DNA from: Chromobacterium vaccinii | Lineage (GTDB): Bacteria; Pseudomonadota; Gammaproteobacteria; Burkholderiales; Chromobacteriaceae | Length of the DNA: 64,000 nucleotides | Assembly (NCBI RefSeq): GCF_000971335.1 | Contig: NZ_JZJL01000014.1 | Location: 1-64,000, forward strand | Reading direction: 5' to 3' | Shown here: positions 46,085-56,655 of the stretch, piece by piece | Position numbering within the stretch: the stretch's first letter is position 1 | Layout of the letters: each line of letters begins with the position of its first letter | The notes under the pieces: model-generated | What the model was told of the DNA's origin: nothing | Database searches by the model: none | What the model saw: only the letters and a program-made list of their open reading frames with translations | Program-made: the position numbers and the translations under genes

Positions 46085-47085
46085 CTATCCGCTTGGCGCA
46101 TGCGAGCCTGAATGGAAAGGGTCGCCGGCCGGATCGGCTGCGCCGGCGAAGCAAAGGCCGATGGGCGGAAGGGGCTGGGGATGTCCGGGCGCGATGACGA
46201 TGGCCGGATTCATCAGGCCCGCAGCCAGCAGCCGGAGATCGAACAGCAGGTCCAGCGCATGCGCCATCGCTTGAGCGCGGCCGGCGAACGCGGCGTCCAG
46301 GTGGCTGAGAAAGTCGGCGTAGCATGCCGAAAAACGCGCCAGCAGCGCCTGCTCCGGGCTGCCGGGCGGGTAGTCGTCAAGACGGACATTGGCCGGCATC
46401 GGCCATACGCTGTCCGGATCAAAGCCGGGCGGGGAGTCTGACGCGGCGAAGGCGGCCAGCCCGTCGCAAAGCGGAGCATGATGGCTGGCCAATTCGTTGA
46501 GCGCGGCCAGCGCGTCGTCCAGCCCGCGGATGGCGGCGATCGGCGGGCCGGGGGGATAATCGAGCGCCTGGCTGCGCCTGGCGTCGAAATTCAGCTGTTT
46601 ATGACATTGTTGGAACCCTTCCCGCAAGGAAAGGTAAAAGCCGGCCGATCCGGCATGTCTGTTTTCGCCATCGCGAGAGAGCGCGATCTGCGGCAGCAGA
46701 ACATCGCGAAGCAGACGGGGGCTGAACGGTTCTATGCCCATGGCCGGCGCCTCCGGCGCCAGCGGCGGCGATGACGGGTAAGCCGGCGCAAAGCCGGGCA
46801 GCGCCACGCGCGGCTGTCCGCCGATGGCGATCTGCAGGTTGGCGGCCAGCGCCATCCGCCGCATCTGCGACGCGATCGCCTCCTCAAGCAGAATGGACAG
46901 CGCGCGGTTGGCCGCGGGCTTCAGCGACAGCCAAGCGGCGAGCAGGGGTGGGATCAGGCTATGTTCGCGCCGCAGCGCCTGCTGCAACAGGGAAGGGAGC
47001 CTGTCGGCGAAGGCAGGCTTTGTATGTCGCGGACGCCGGCCTGCTGCGCCGTTGCTTGCCGGAGGGGGCGGTGCGATACGCTCAT
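46085..47085 (-). pseudogene. VioB-type ferritin-like gene, frameshifted near its start
   Basis: Codes for a ferritin-like domain of the VioB/iminophenylpyruvate-dimer-synthase type: IPPLLAAWLSLKP, LALAANLQIAIGGQPR (MALAANL) and LPGFAPAYPSSPPLAP are recognisable. The metal site is damaged: the family's E-E-x2-H pattern reads EEAIASQMRRM, with Arg in place of His. The open frame begins only at a TTG (46987) with no ribosome site, yet coding-like sequence continues upstream. The ATG at 47085 has a good AAGGAAA site but is one base out of frame; a missing C in the CCCCC run at 47061-47069 would explain it. Either a real frameshift or a sequencing error. Confidence 0.65.
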
Positions 47086-47329
47086 GCCGGATTTTCCTTG
47101 AGAGAGGGACGCGCCGCTACTGGCGTCGCCAACGGAGGAAGCATGGCGGCGCGGTTTCCCCGCTGGGAACTGTTCTTTGGTGTAGACGGCGCTGCGCGCC
47201 CGATAGGCGCGGCATGGAATGTCGTTGGTATTTTTATGGGAGGGGGAACCAAACCGCCGCCATTCGCCCTAATATGTCGTTTTTGTTACGAGTCTTCGCG
47301 CCCGTGCGGCCGCGTTTCACTGCAAGCCG

Positions 47330-47932
47330 ATGCCCCAAATCGAAATCCTGAATCAATCGTTGTTCCTGCTGATCAACGCTACGCCGGAAACCTCTCCGCT
47401 GGCCATCAAACTGGCCGCCTTTATCGCCCAGGACGTCATGCGCCTGCTGCCGCTGTGGCTGGCCGCGCTGTGGCTGTGGGGCCGGCCGGCTCTGCGCGAC
47501 GTCATTCTGAAATCGGTGGCGCTGACGGTTGTGGCCTTGCTCGGGAATTGGCTGATCGGCCTGGCCTGGCCGCATCCGCGGCCGTTCGCCATCCCGCTTG
47601 GCCATACTTTCCTGCTGCATGATGCCACGCCGTCCTTCCCCAGCAATCACGGCACCATTTTCGCAATGATGGCTTTGTGCTGGTGCTTCAGCCCGGCGCG
47701 TGGCTGGGGCTGGTTGCTGGCGATCGCCGGCGCGGCGGTGGCCTGGTCAAGGGTATTCCTCGGCGTGCATTTCCCGCTGGACATGCTGGGCGCCTTGCTG
47801 GCATCCGTTTTCTGGTACGCTGCCTTGTCGCCGCTGTGGTCGCGCAAAGGCGAAGCCTTGACCGAGTCGCTGGAGTCGCTGTACCGCCAGTTGTTGGCCA
47901 AACCGATCGCCGCCGGGCTGATCAGGCGCTGA
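47330..47932 (+). CDS. PAP2-family phosphatase
   Basis: A 200-residue membrane phosphatase with about five TM segments. The PAP2 tripartite motif is visible: KSVALTVVALLGN...RPF, PSFPSNHG and SRVFLGVHFPLDML. Bacterial members such as BcrC/PgpB dephosphorylate undecaprenyl diphosphate or phosphatidylglycerol phosphate at the periplasmic face. Weak ribosome site; it is followed 29 bp later by the MFS gene. Confidence 0.92.
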   Translation: MPQIEILNQSLFLLINATPETSPLAIKLAAFIAQDVMRLLPLWLAALWLWGRPALRDVILKSVALTVVALLGNWLIGLAWPHPRPFAIPLGHTFLLHDATPSFPSNHGTIFAMMALCWCFSPARGWGWLLAIAGAAVAWSRVFLGVHFPLDMLGALLASVFWYAALSPLWSRKGEALTESLESLYRQLLAKPIAAGLIRR

Positions 47933-47960
47933 GCTCGCCTGGTGCTCCCGGCGACGCGCG

Positions 47961-49184
47961 ATGCCGACGGGAGCTTTCGTGCCGCAATCTTCCACTCCGT
48001 TTTCCACTGCTCGCCCGGCCATGCCGCGCGGCGTCTGGGTTCTGGGCGTCGTCAGCCTGCTGATGGATGTTTCGTCCGAGTTGGCGCACAGCCTGCTGCC
48101 GCTGTTTCTGGCCGGCACCCTGGGCGTGCCGGTGCTGGCCATCGGCCTGATCGAGGGCGTGGCCGAGGCCACCTCGCTGATCTGCAAGGTGTTCTCTGGC
48201 ACATTCAGCGACTGGTTGGGCAAACGCAAGCCCCTGCTTTTGCTGGGCTACGGCCTGGCGGCTTTCTCCAAACCGCTGTTTCCCCTAGCCGACTCCGCCT
48301 CCACCGTGCTGTTCGCGCGCTTTGTCGACCGCGTGGGCAAGGGCGTGCGCGGCGCGCCGCGCGACGCGTTGATCGCCGACATCACGCCGCCGGACATCCG
48401 CGGCGCGGCTTTCGGCCTGCGCCAGAGCATGGACACCGTCGGCGCGGTGCTTGGTCCGCTGCTGGCGATCGGCCTGATGCTTCTTTACCGCGACGATATC
48501 CGCAGCGCGCTATGGTGGTCGCTGCCGCCGGCGCTGCTGGCGGTGGCCGCCATCTGGCTGTGGGTGCGGGAGCCGGCAGAGCATGGCGAGGCGCGCGCGC
48601 CTGCCTTTCTGTTCAGCCGAGCTGTCTTTTCTCAATTTTCAGCAGGCTTCTGGGGCGTGGCCGGGCTGGGCGCGGTGTTCACGCTGGCGCGCTTCAGCGA
48701 GGCCTTCCTGGTGCTGCGCGGTGCGCAGCTGGGCTTGCCGCTGGCCTGGGCGCCGCTGACGATGGTGGCGATGTCGGCCAGCTACGCGCTCAGCGCCTAT
48801 CCGCTGGGCTGGCTGTCGGACCATGTCAGCCGCGCGCGGCTGCTGCAGTTGTCCCTGCTGTTGCTGATAGCGGCCGATCTGGCGTTGGGAGCGGCCGCGG
48901 GGCCGGCGATGTTGCTGGCGGGCGCGCTGCTATGGGGCCTGCATCTGGGCTGCAGCCAGGGTTTGTTGTCGGCGCTGGTGGCCCAGACCGCGCCGCCTGG
49001 CCTGGCGGGATCGGCATTCGGCTTGTTCAACCTGATCTGCGGCGCGGCGACGCTGTTGGCCAGCGCGCTTGCCGGCGCTTTGTGGCAGGCCTGGGGCGCG
49101 GCTGCGGCCTTTCACGGCGGCGCGGCGTTCGCGGCGGCGGCCTTGCTGCTCGGCCTGGTTTTGCGCCCACTGAGACAGTTCTGA
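47961..49184 (+). CDS. MFS transporter
   Basis: A 407-residue protein with about 12 TM segments. The A-like motif GKRKPLLLLGYG is present after TM2, and a DALIADITPPDIRGAAFGLRQSMDTVGAVLGP segment spans the central loop to TM5. It is a secondary transporter, likely an efflux pump; the substrate is not evident. It may share a transcript with the PAP2 gene. Confidence 0.9.
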   Translation: MPTGAFVPQSSTPFSTARPAMPRGVWVLGVVSLLMDVSSELAHSLLPLFLAGTLGVPVLAIGLIEGVAEATSLICKVFSGTFSDWLGKRKPLLLLGYGLAAFSKPLFPLADSASTVLFARFVDRVGKGVRGAPRDALIADITPPDIRGAAFGLRQSMDTVGAVLGPLLAIGLMLLYRDDIRSALWWSLPPALLAVAAIWLWVREPAEHGEARAPAFLFSRAVFSQFSAGFWGVAGLGAVFTLARFSEAFLVLRGAQLGLPLAWAPLTMVAMSASYALSAYPLGWLSDHVSRARLLQLSLLLLIAADLALGAAAGPAMLLAGALLWGLHLGCSQGLLSALVAQTAPPGLAGSAFGLFNLICGAATLLASALAGALWQAWGAAAAFHGGAAFAAAALLLGLVLRPLRQF

Positions 49185-49307
49185 TGTGGAGTGTTTTGAC
49201 TGTGCGCACATTGCCTGTTTTTTAAGCGCACAAAACGACAAGTTGATGGTAAAGTAAATGTAAAGTTATTTGCTTATATCAATTTGTTATGTGTCGGCGG
49301 AGTGAGC

Positions 49308-50600
49308 ATGTCTGAACGTGAAGTTAGGTTGTGGCCGGAATTCGTCAAGGCCCTGAAACAGGAAGTGGTGCCGGCCCTGGGCTGCACCGAGCCGATTTCG
49401 CTGGCGCTGGCCGCCGCGCTGGCGACCCGCGAGCTGGGCAAGGCGCCGGAGCGCATCGACGCCTGGGTATCGGCCAACCTGATGAAGAACGGCATGGGCG
49501 TGACCGTGCCCGGCACCGGCACCGTCGGCCTGCCGATCGCGGCCGCCGTCGGCGCGCTGGGCGGCGACCCGGACGCCAAGCTGGAAGTGCTGAAGAATCT
49601 GACCATCGAGCAGGTGGCCGCCGGCAAGCGGATGCTGGCAGACGGCAAGGTCAAGCTGGGCGTGGCCGCGGTGCCCAACATCCTGTACGCCGAGGCCTGT
49701 GTCTGGCATGGCGACGAGTGCGCGCGCGTCGCCATCGCCGACGCCCACACCAATGTGATCAAGATCGAGCTCAACGGCGAAGTGAAGCTGAAGCGCGAAG
49801 CCGCCGACGCCAAGCCGGTGGAAAGCTACGATCTGGGCGACGCCACCGCGCGCGACGTCTACGAGTTCGCGATGCGCGCGCCGCTGGACAGCATCGCCTT
49901 CATCCACGACGCGGCGGTGCTGAACAGCGCGCTGGCCGACGAGGGCATGAGCGGCAAGTACGGCCTGCACATCGGCGCCACGCTGCAGCGGCAGATCGAG
50001 GCCGGCCTGTTGTCCGAGGGCCTGCTGTCCAACATCCTCACCCGCACCACCGCCGCGTCCGACGCGCGCATGGGCGGCGCCACGCTGCCGGCGATGAGCA
50101 ATTCCGGCTCCGGCAACCAAGGCATCGCCGCGACCATGCCGGTGGTGGCGGTCGCCGAGCACGTCAAGGCCGACCAGGAAACTCTGATCCGCGCGCTGGC
50201 GCTGTCGCACCTGATCGCCGTCTACATCCACACCCGCTTGCCGAAGCTGTCGGCGCTGTGCGCGGTCACCACCGCGTCGATGGGCGCGGCGGCCGGCATG
50301 GCCCAGCTGCTGAATGGCGGCTACCCGGCGGTCAGCATGGCGATCTCCAGCATGATCGGCGATCTGGCCGGCATGATCTGCGACGGCGCGTCCAATAGCT
50401 GCGCGATGAAGGTCTCCACCTCGGCCGGTTCCGGCTACAAGGCGGTGCTGATGGCGCTGGACGGCACCCGCGTCACCGGCAACGAGGGCATCGTCGCCCA
50501 CGACGTGGACGTGTCCATCGCCAACCTGGGCAAGCTGGCTACCCAGGGCATGGCTCAGACCGACACCCAGATCCTGCAGATCATGATGGACAAGCGCTGA
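49308..50600 (+). CDS. L-cysteine desulfidase-like protein (UPF0597/CyuA family)
   Basis: A 430-residue iron-sulfur lyase. The conserved [15 protein letters not shown] near residue 25 has the first cluster cysteine; [35 protein letters not shown] and [21 protein letters not shown] match the serine-dehydratase-alpha-like UPF0597 family. CyuA/YhaM members break L-cysteine into pyruvate, sulfide and ammonia. GGAG precedes the ATG at 49308. It is monocistronic with a terminator downstream. Confidence 0.9.
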   Translation: MSEREVRLWPEFVKALKQEVVPALGCTEPISLALAAALATRELGKAPERIDAWVSANLMKNGMGVTVPGTGTVGLPIAAAVGALGGDPDAKLEVLKNLTIEQVAAGKRMLADGKVKLGVAAVPNILYAEACVWHGDECARVAIADAHTNVIKIELNGEVKLKREAADAKPVESYDLGDATARDVYEFAMRAPLDSIAFIHDAAVLNSALADEGMSGKYGLHIGATLQRQIEAGLLSEGLLSNILTRTTAASDARMGGATLPAMSNSGSGNQGIAATMPVVAVAEHVKADQETLIRALALSHLIAVYIHTRLPKLSALCAVTTASMGAAAGMAQLLNGGYPAVSMAISSMIGDLAGMICDGASNSCAMKVSTSAGSGYKAVLMALDGTRVTGNEGIVAHDVDVSIANLGKLATQGMAQTDTQILQIMMDKR

Positions 50601-50622
50601 GCGCGGTTCAGCACGATGCGAC

Positions 50623-50649
50623 AAGCCCGGCGACGCCGGGCTTTTTTCT
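50623..50649 (+). terminator. Rho-independent terminator
   Basis: AAGCCCGGC/GCCGGGCTT stem with a 3-base loop and a run of T. Confidence 0.9.
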
Positions 50650-50665
50650 TGCCGCGCGGCGGGTT

Positions 50666-51475
50666 TCAACGGGAAGCCAGGTATTGCGCCGGCGGCGCGC
50701 CCAGCGCGCGGCGGAACATGGCGATGAAGTTGCTGGGCGAGGCGTAGTCCAGCGCGTCCGACACTTGGGCGACGGTGCGGCCGGACGCCAGTTGTTCCAT
50801 CGCCCATACCAGCTGCGCCTGCTGCCGCCAGCGGGTGAAGCTCATGCCGGTATCGGCCTGGATCAGCCGGCGCAGGCTGCGGCCGGACAGCGCGCCCCGC
50901 GCGGCCCATTCTTCCGCTGAATAGTTTGCGGCCGGGTCGGCCAGCATCGCGCTGGCGATCTTCTGCAGCCGCGGATCGGACGGCATCGGCAGATGCAGCG
51001 CTTCGCGGGCCGCTTGCCGGATCTCGTCGAGGATGACGGCGGCGATGCGCCGCTGTTCCGGCTGATGCGGCGCATCGGGCCGCCATGAGGCCGCCCGCCG
51101 CACCAGCTCCCGCAGCAGCGGCGAGATGGCCAGCACGCAGGGCTGGGACGGCAGCAGGCCGCAACAGCTGGGCAGCAGAAACACGCTCCAGCCGTTCAAT
51201 GCGCCGCTGACGCGCACCCGGTGCGGCGTGTCCGGCGGCAGGTAACCGGCGCGGTGCGGCGGCAGCAGCCAGGAGCCGCGCGGCGTCTGGACGTGGATCA
51301 GCCCGTCGCTCACGCAAAACAGCTGGGCGCGAGCATGCCGGTGCCAGTCGTATTCGCGGGCGCCCAGCCGGTATTCGCGGCCGGCCTCGTCGCCGCCGTT
51401 GAGCGCGATCAGCTCCGGGCCTTCCAGCCATTCGCTGAAGTTGGTGGGAGTGGGGGTCGATTCCATGCTGGCCAT
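50666..51475 (-). CDS. AraC-family transcriptional regulator
   Basis: A 269-residue regulator with an N-terminal cupin sensor (YDWHRHARAQLFCVSDGLIHVQTP and PPHRAGYLPPDTPHRV) and a C-terminal double helix-turn-helix (GALSGRSLRRLIQADTGMSFTRWRQQAQLVWAMEQLASG; VSDALDYASPSNFIAMFRRALG). It is divergent from the FAD monooxygenase gene across 115 bp, so that gene is the likely target. Either of two close ATGs could start it. Confidence 0.92.
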   Translation of the reverse strand: MASMESTPTPTNFSEWLEGPELIALNGGDEAGREYRLGAREYDWHRHARAQLFCVSDGLIHVQTPRGSWLLPPHRAGYLPPDTPHRVRVSGALNGWSVFLLPSCCGLLPSQPCVLAISPLLRELVRRAASWRPDAPHQPEQRRIAAVILDEIRQAAREALHLPMPSDPRLQKIASAMLADPAANYSAEEWAARGALSGRSLRRLIQADTGMSFTRWRQQAQLVWAMEQLASGRTVAQVSDALDYASPSNFIAMFRRALGAPPAQYLASR

Positions 51476-51590
51476 TATTCACTATTTCTTGTCCAGATAG
51501 CGCTATATCGATGATTCCGACTGGCCCGACAATGATGGCGCGGGGCTTGGCGTGGCTTGCCGCCGCATTCATCTGAAACGGAGAGTCATC

Positions 51591-52739
51591 ATGAGCAGCG
51601 TGATCATTGTCGGCGGCGGCATCGGCGGTCTATGTCTGGCGCAGGGGCTGGAGCGGGCGGGCATCGAGTTCGAGGTGCTGGAGGCGGATGCGGGACCGCA
51701 GGTCAGGGACCAGGGTTACCGCTTGCGGATAGACGCGATGGGCCAGCGCGCCTTGCGCCAGTGCCTGCCGCCGGAATTGTTCGAGTTGTTCCGCGCCAGC
51801 TGCGCGGTCAGCGGGCCGGCGCGCTTCGTCGATCCGCAGATGAATCCCTTGCCGGGCCGGCGGCCGGAGAGCTGGCGGAAAAACGCCGGCGCGGGCCAGG
51901 CAAACGGCGACTTGAGCGCGGATCGGCAGGTGTTGCGCGACATTCTGAGCCACGGCCTGGAGGCGCGCATCCGCTGGGGGCGGAGGGCGAGGAGATTTGA
52001 GCGTGGCGGCGATGGCGTCGTCGTGCACTGTGCCGACGGCGCTGAACACCAGGCGGATCTGGCCGTGGCCGCCGACGGCCTGCATTCGCCGCTGCGCCGG
52101 CAATGGCTGCCGCAGGCGGAGCCGGAAGCGATCGGCGCGCTGAATCTTTACGGCAAGGCCGCGCTGGGCGGCGTCGATCCAGCCTTGCTGGACGGTCCGA
52201 CCGTGGTGTTCGCCGATGGCTTCACGCTGGTGATCGAGCCGATGCGTTTCCGCGCGCCGATGGAAACGCTGGCGGCGCTGCATGCGCCGGATTGCCGGCT
52301 GAGTCCGGCGGCGGACTACGTCTACTGGGCGCTGTTCGGCAGGATGGAGTGCCTGGGAGGGACATTCGAGGAAGCGGGCGGCAGCTTGCGCCGGCGCGTC
52401 GAGGACGCTGCGCGCGGCTTGCATCCGAGCCTGTCTGCCTTGCTGGCGAGGACCGAGCCGGAAACGATCAAGGGTCGGGAGGTGAGGATGGCGAGCCATG
52501 TGCCGATGTGGCCGACCGGGCGGCTGACCGCGCTGGGAGACGCCATCCACGCGATGAGTCCGGCCGGAGGCGTCGGCGCCAACACCGCGCTGGCCGACGC
52601 GGCGATGCTGGCGGCCTGCCTGGCCGAAGGCGATGTCGGCCAGGCTGTCGCCCGTTACGAGGCCGAGATGCGGGGCCGGGCCGAGCAGGCGCTGGCGGCG
52701 ACGCGCGCCGGGACCGAGCGCCTGCTGCGGCGCGCTTGA
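51591..52739 (+). CDS. FAD-dependent monooxygenase
   Basis: A 382-residue flavoprotein hydroxylase. GxGxxG in IVGGGIGGLCLAQGLERAG, the glutamate-binding strand FEVLEAD, DLAVAADGLHSPLRRQ (DG motif) and the C-terminal GDAIHAMSPAGGVGANTALADA (GD motif with ANTALAD) match the PHBH/aromatic hydroxylase class (the TetX/ salicylate hydroxylase-like branch). It oxidises an aromatic or polyketide-like substrate with NAD(P)H. The substrate is unknown; regulation by the divergent AraC protein is inferred. Confidence 0.92.
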   Translation: MSSVIIVGGGIGGLCLAQGLERAGIEFEVLEADAGPQVRDQGYRLRIDAMGQRALRQCLPPELFELFRASCAVSGPARFVDPQMNPLPGRRPESWRKNAGAGQANGDLSADRQVLRDILSHGLEARIRWGRRARRFERGGDGVVVHCADGAEHQADLAVAADGLHSPLRRQWLPQAEPEAIGALNLYGKAALGGVDPALLDGPTVVFADGFTLVIEPMRFRAPMETLAALHAPDCRLSPAADYVYWALFGRMECLGGTFEEAGGSLRRRVEDAARGLHPSLSALLARTEPETIKGREVRMASHVPMWPTGRLTALGDAIHAMSPAGGVGANTALADAAMLAACLAEGDVGQAVARYEAEMRGRAEQALAATRAGTERLLRRA

Positions 52740-52741
52740 GT

Positions 52742-53671
52742 CTACTCCTGCGTCGCCGGGCTCAGCGCCTGGCGAACGCTCTGCTCGTTCAGCGCCGGCG
52801 CGCACAGCTCGATGAAGCGGTAGGCGTAGCTGCGCAGATAGTGGCCGCGGCGGATGGCGATGCGGCTGGTCTGCTGGCCGAACAGCGGCGGCCCGTCCAC
52901 TACTTTGACGCCGGCGTCGCGGCGCGGATCCACGGCCATCGAGGCGACGATGCCGACGCCCAGCTCCAGCTCGACGTAGGTCTTGATCACGTCGGCGTCC
53001 AGCGCCGCCATCACGATGTCGGGCGCCAGGCCGGCCTCGGCGAAGGTGTTGTCTATCTTGGCCCGGCCGGTGAAGCCGTGGTGGTAGGTGACGATGGGGT
53101 GCTCGGCCAGCGCGTCCAGCGTCAGAGGCTCGCGGTGCAGCGGATGCTCGGGCGGGGCGATCACGCAGTGGTGCCAGCTGTAGTAGGGGAAGGACACCAG
53201 TTCCGACACCTCGGTCACCGCTTCGGTGGCGATGCCGATGTCGGCGTCGCCGGCCAGCAGCAGCCGCACCAGCTCTTCCGGGCTGGCCTGGTGCAGCACC
53301 AGGTGCACGCGGGGGAAGGCGCGCTTGAACTCGGTCACCACCTGCGGCAGCGCGTAGCGCGCCTGGGTGTGGGTGGTGGCGATGGTCAGCTGGCCTTCGT
53401 CGCGCAGGCTGAACTGCTGCGCCAGGCGTTTGATGTTGCCGGCGTCCAGCAGCATGCGCTCGACGATGGTCAGCAGCTCCTTGCCCGGATCGGTCAGGCC
53501 GAGGAAGCGCTTGCCCTTGCGGATGAACAGCTCCACGCCCAGTTCGTCCTCCAGGTCCTTGATGTGCTTGCTGACGCCGGATTGGGAGGTGAACAGCGCG
53601 TTGGCCACCTCGGTCAGATTGAAGCCCTGGCGCACAGTCTCGCGGATGATGCGCAGTTGCTGGAAGTTCAT
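52742..53671 (-). CDS. cysB: LysR-type regulator CysB
   Basis: A 309-residue LysR protein of the CysB subgroup: [48 protein letters not shown] (helix-turn-helix), then [11 protein letters not shown] and [12 protein letters not shown] that form the sulfate/acetylserine pocket. It activates sulfate assimilation genes. Its ATG overlaps the cysA stop, so it is made with the transporter it controls. Confidence 0.93.
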   Translation of the reverse strand: MNFQQLRIIRETVRQGFNLTEVANALFTSQSGVSKHIKDLEDELGVELFIRKGKRFLGLTDPGKELLTIVERMLLDAGNIKRLAQQFSLRDEGQLTIATTHTQARYALPQVVTEFKRAFPRVHLVLHQASPEELVRLLLAGDADIGIATEAVTEVSELVSFPYYSWHHCVIAPPEHPLHREPLTLDALAEHPIVTYHHGFTGRAKIDNTFAEAGLAPDIVMAALDADVIKTYVELELGVGIVASMAVDPRRDAGVKVVDGPPLFGQQTSRIAIRRGHYLRSYAYRFIELCAPALNEQSVRQALSPATQE

Positions 53672-54738
53672 GCCTTTTCTCCTTCCGCGGCGAACACGCG
53701 TGCGGCGCGCGCCTGCAGCCGCACCGCCTGTCCGACGGCGAGATCGGCCAGCAGGGGCGCGTCGGCCGGCAGTTCGGCGTCGAAGGATTGGCCGGCCAGC
53801 TCGTCGCGGCCCTCCAGTTCGATGCGGGACAGCCCGCCCAGCGTCAGCACCCGCTGCACCCGCGCCGGCAGGCCGGCGCCGTGTTCCGGCAGAATGGCCA
53901 GCTCGTGCGGACGGATGAAGGCCTCCACCGGCTGGCCGTGCGGCAGCTGGTGGTCGGCGGCCAGCGTCTGCCCGCCGACGGCCACCGCGCCGGCGGCGCT
54001 GACGCCGCGGACGCGGTTGGCGCTGCCGAGGAAGCCGTAGACGAAGGCGCTGGCCGGTTGGCCGTACACTTCGGCCGGCGAGCCGATCTGCTCCACCTTG
54101 CCGTGGTTCATCAGCACCACCCGGTCCGCCACTTCCAGGGCTTCTTCCTGGTCGTGGGTGACGAAGATCGAGGTGATGTGCAGCTCGTCGTGCAGCTTGC
54201 GCAGCCAGCGACGCAATTCCTTGCGCACCTTGGCGTCCAGCGCGCCGAACGGCTCGTCCAGCAGCAGCACGCGCGGCTCCACCGCCAGCGCGCGGGCCAG
54301 GGCGATGCGCTGGCGCTGGCCGCCGGACAGCTGGGCCGGCAGGCGGTCGGCCAGCCAGTCCAGCTGCACCAGGTCCAGCAGCGCGTGCACCTTGCGCGCG
54401 ATCTCGGCTTCGGACGGGCGCTCGCGGCGCGGCTTCATCCTGAGGCCGAAGGCGACGTTGTCGAACACGCTCATGTGGCGGAACAGCGCGTAGTGCTGGA
54501 ACACGAAGCCCACCTGGCGCTCGCGCACGTGGGTGGCGGAGGCGTCCTGGCCGTCCAGCAGCACGCGGCCGGCATCGGCCTGCTCCAGGCCGGCGATGAT
54601 GCGCAGCAGCGTGGTCTTGCCGCAGCCGGACGGGCCCAGCAATGCCACCAGCTCGCCGCCGGGGAAGTTGAGGCTGACGTCGTCCAGCGCGGCGAAGTCG
54701 CCGAAGGCCTTGCGGATGTTTTCTACTTGTATGCTCAT
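53668..54738 (-). CDS. cysA: Sulfate/thiosulfate ABC transporter ATPase
   Basis: A 356-residue CysA: Walker [13 protein letters not shown], signature [16 protein letters not shown], Walker [26 protein letters not shown], switch His [17 protein letters not shown], then a C-terminal TOBE domain. It drives sulfate import together with CysT and CysW. Confidence 0.97.
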   Translation of the reverse strand: MSIQVENIRKAFGDFAALDDVSLNFPGGELVALLGPSGCGKTTLLRIIAGLEQADAGRVLLDGQDASATHVRERQVGFVFQHYALFRHMSVFDNVAFGLRMKPRRERPSEAEIARKVHALLDLVQLDWLADRLPAQLSGGQRQRIALARALAVEPRVLLLDEPFGALDAKVRKELRRWLRKLHDELHITSIFVTHDQEEALEVADRVVLMNHGKVEQIGSPAEVYGQPASAFVYGFLGSANRVRGVSAAGAVAVGGQTLAADHQLPHGQPVEAFIRPHELAILPEHGAGLPARVQRVLTLGGLSRIELEGRDELAGQSFDAELPADAPLLADLAVGQAVRLQARAARVFAAEGEKA

Positions 54739-54739
54739 C

Positions 54740-55618
54740 TCAGTTTTCCTTGACGCTGCGCCATTCCACCCAGCTCTTCAGCGCCAGCGTGACCAGGGCC
54801 AGCAAGGCCAGCAGGGACGCCACGGCGAAGGCCGCGGCGAAATTGTACTCGTTGTAGAGGATTTCCACGTGCAAAGGCAGGGTATTGGTTTCGCCGCGGA
54901 TGTGGCCGGACACCACCGACACCGCGCCGAATTCGCCCATCGCCCGCGCGTTGCTGAGGATCACGCCATACAGCAGCGCCCAGCGCACATTGGGCAGGGT
55001 CACGTGCCACAACACTTGCCAGCCGCGCGCGCCCAGCACCACCGCGGCTTCCTCCTCCTCGCGGCCCTGGGCTTCCATCAGCGGGATCAGCTCGCGGGCG
55101 ATGAAGGGCACGGTGACGAACAGCGTGGCCAGCACGATGCCGGGCACCGAGAAAATGATCTTGATCCCGTACTCGGCCAGCCACGGCCCCAGCCAGCCTT
55201 GCTGGCCGAACACCAGCACGAAGATCAGGCCTGCGACGACGGGCGACACCGAGAACGGCAGGTCGATCAGCGTGATCAGCAGCTGTTTGCCGCGGAAGTC
55301 GAAGCGGGTGGCCGCCCAGGCGGCGGCCACGCCGAAGGCCAGGTTCAGCGGCACCGATACCGCCGCCGCCAGCAGCGTCAGCCTCACCGCCGCCAGCGCG
55401 TCGGGCTCGGACAGCGCGGTCAGGTAGGTATCCCAGCCCTTGGCCAGCGCCTCGGCGAACACGACGATTAGCGGCAGCAACAGGAATACGGCGAAGAAGC
55501 CCAGCGATAGAGTCAGGATGGTCCATTTGACGGCGCGCGACTCGCGGGTGGCGGCGCGGGATTCCAGCTGCGCGGCCTTGTCCGCCGCCGGGCGCGGATG
55601 GGTGATGGCGGCGCTCAT
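54740..55618 (-). CDS. cysW: Sulfate ABC transporter permease CysW
   Basis: A 292-residue permease with about six TM segments and the EAA loop [52 protein letters not shown]. It pairs with CysT to form the channel. Its ATG overlaps the cysT stop by 4 bp; a 1-bp gap separates it from cysA. Confidence 0.97.
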   Translation of the reverse strand: MSAAITHPRPAADKAAQLESRAATRESRAVKWTILTLSLGFFAVFLLLPLIVVFAEALAKGWDTYLTALSEPDALAAVRLTLLAAAVSVPLNLAFGVAAAWAATRFDFRGKQLLITLIDLPFSVSPVVAGLIFVLVFGQQGWLGPWLAEYGIKIIFSVPGIVLATLFVTVPFIARELIPLMEAQGREEEEAAVVLGARGWQVLWHVTLPNVRWALLYGVILSNARAMGEFGAVSVVSGHIRGETNTLPLHVEILYNEYNFAAAFAVASLLALLALVTLALKSWVEWRSVKEN

Positions 55619-56475
55619 CGGGCGGCTCCCGCGCGGCCGTGGCGGCGCGCGCTCCAGAACTGCAGGCCGTTGATCGCCAGCAAGAGCAGGAAGGACGCGG
55701 CCAGCATCACGCTGGCGATGGCGGCCGCGCCGGCGTAGTCGAACTGCTCCAGCTTGCTGATGATCATCAGCGGCGTGATTTCCGACACCATGGGCACGTT
55801 GCCGGCGATGAAAATCACCGAGCCGTACTCGCCGACCGCGCGGGCGAAGGCCAGCGCGAAGCCGGTCAGCAGCGCCGGCTGCAGCGTGGGCAGGATCACG
55901 TGGCGGAAAATCTGCCAGCGGCGCGCGCCCAGGCAGGCGGCGGCTTCCTCCAGCTCGGACTCCAGGTCTTCCAGCACCGGCTGCACGGTGCGCACCACGA
56001 AGGGCAAGCCGATGAACACCAGCGCCACCAGCACGCCCAGCGGGCCGAAGGCCACCTTTACGCCCAGCGGCTCCAGGTATTGCCCCAGCCAGCCGTTGCC
56101 GGCGTAGAGCGCGGTCAGCGCGATGCCTGCCACTGCCGTCGGCAGCGCGAACGGCAAGTCCACCAGCGCGTCCACCAGGCGCTTGCCGGGAAAGTGGTAG
56201 CGCGTCAGCGACCAGGCCAGCAGCAGGCCGAACACGCTGTTGATGGCGGCGGCGGCCAGCGCCATGCCGAAGCTGAGCCGGTAGGACGCGAGCACGCGCG
56301 GCGAGGCGGCGGCCTGCCAGAAGCTTTCCAGCGGCTGGCCGGCGGCGCGCAAGGCCACCGCGGCCAGCGGAATCAGCACCAGCAGTGACAGATAGCTGAC
56401 GGTGAATCCCAATGACAGGCTGAAGCCGGGCAGGACGCGGGGAGGGCGGGGTGGCGGGGCGAGTGTCGCTGACAT
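55615..56475 (-). CDS. cysT: Sulfate ABC transporter permease CysT
   Basis: A 286-residue permease, also called CysU. About six TM segments and an EAA loop EEAAACLGARRWQIFRHVILPTLQPALLTGFALAFARAVGEYGSVIFIAGN. The ATG at 56475 is preferred to an in-frame TTG at 56487. First gene of the cysTWA-cysB operon; the binding protein gene sbp lies upstream beyond a 500-bp structured interval. Confidence 0.96.
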   Translation of the reverse strand: MSATLAPPPRPPRVLPGFSLSLGFTVSYLSLLVLIPLAAVALRAAGQPLESFWQAAASPRVLASYRLSFGMALAAAAINSVFGLLLAWSLTRYHFPGKRLVDALVDLPFALPTAVAGIALTALYAGNGWLGQYLEPLGVKVAFGPLGVLVALVFIGLPFVVRTVQPVLEDLESELEEAAACLGARRWQIFRHVILPTLQPALLTGFALAFARAVGEYGSVIFIAGNVPMVSEITPLMIISKLEQFDYAGAAAIASVMLAASFLLLLAINGLQFWSARRHGRAGAAR

Positions 56476-56521
56476 CGTGGATTCCAATTCATATAACCGA
56501 ATAAACGATATCTTCGAGGCT

Positions 56522-56538
56522 CTTATTCTGAAAATAAG
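56522..56538. promoter_or_regulatory. Candidate CysB operator
   Basis: Palindrome CTTATT-CTGAA-AATAAG about 50 bp upstream of cysT, in an AT-rich promoter stretch with a further GCTTATTCG at 56550. CysB sites are AT-rich and poorly conserved, so this is a suggestion. Confidence 0.35.
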
Positions 56539-56655
56539 TATTTCTTCGTTGCTTATTCGAAATTATGCAAAGTGGGCGAGGGGTGAAGGCTTGGTTTTGT
56601 TCTGTCCGGGCTGAATGGCTGTCGGTGCGACAATTCCACTTTCAGAGCGCGCCAG

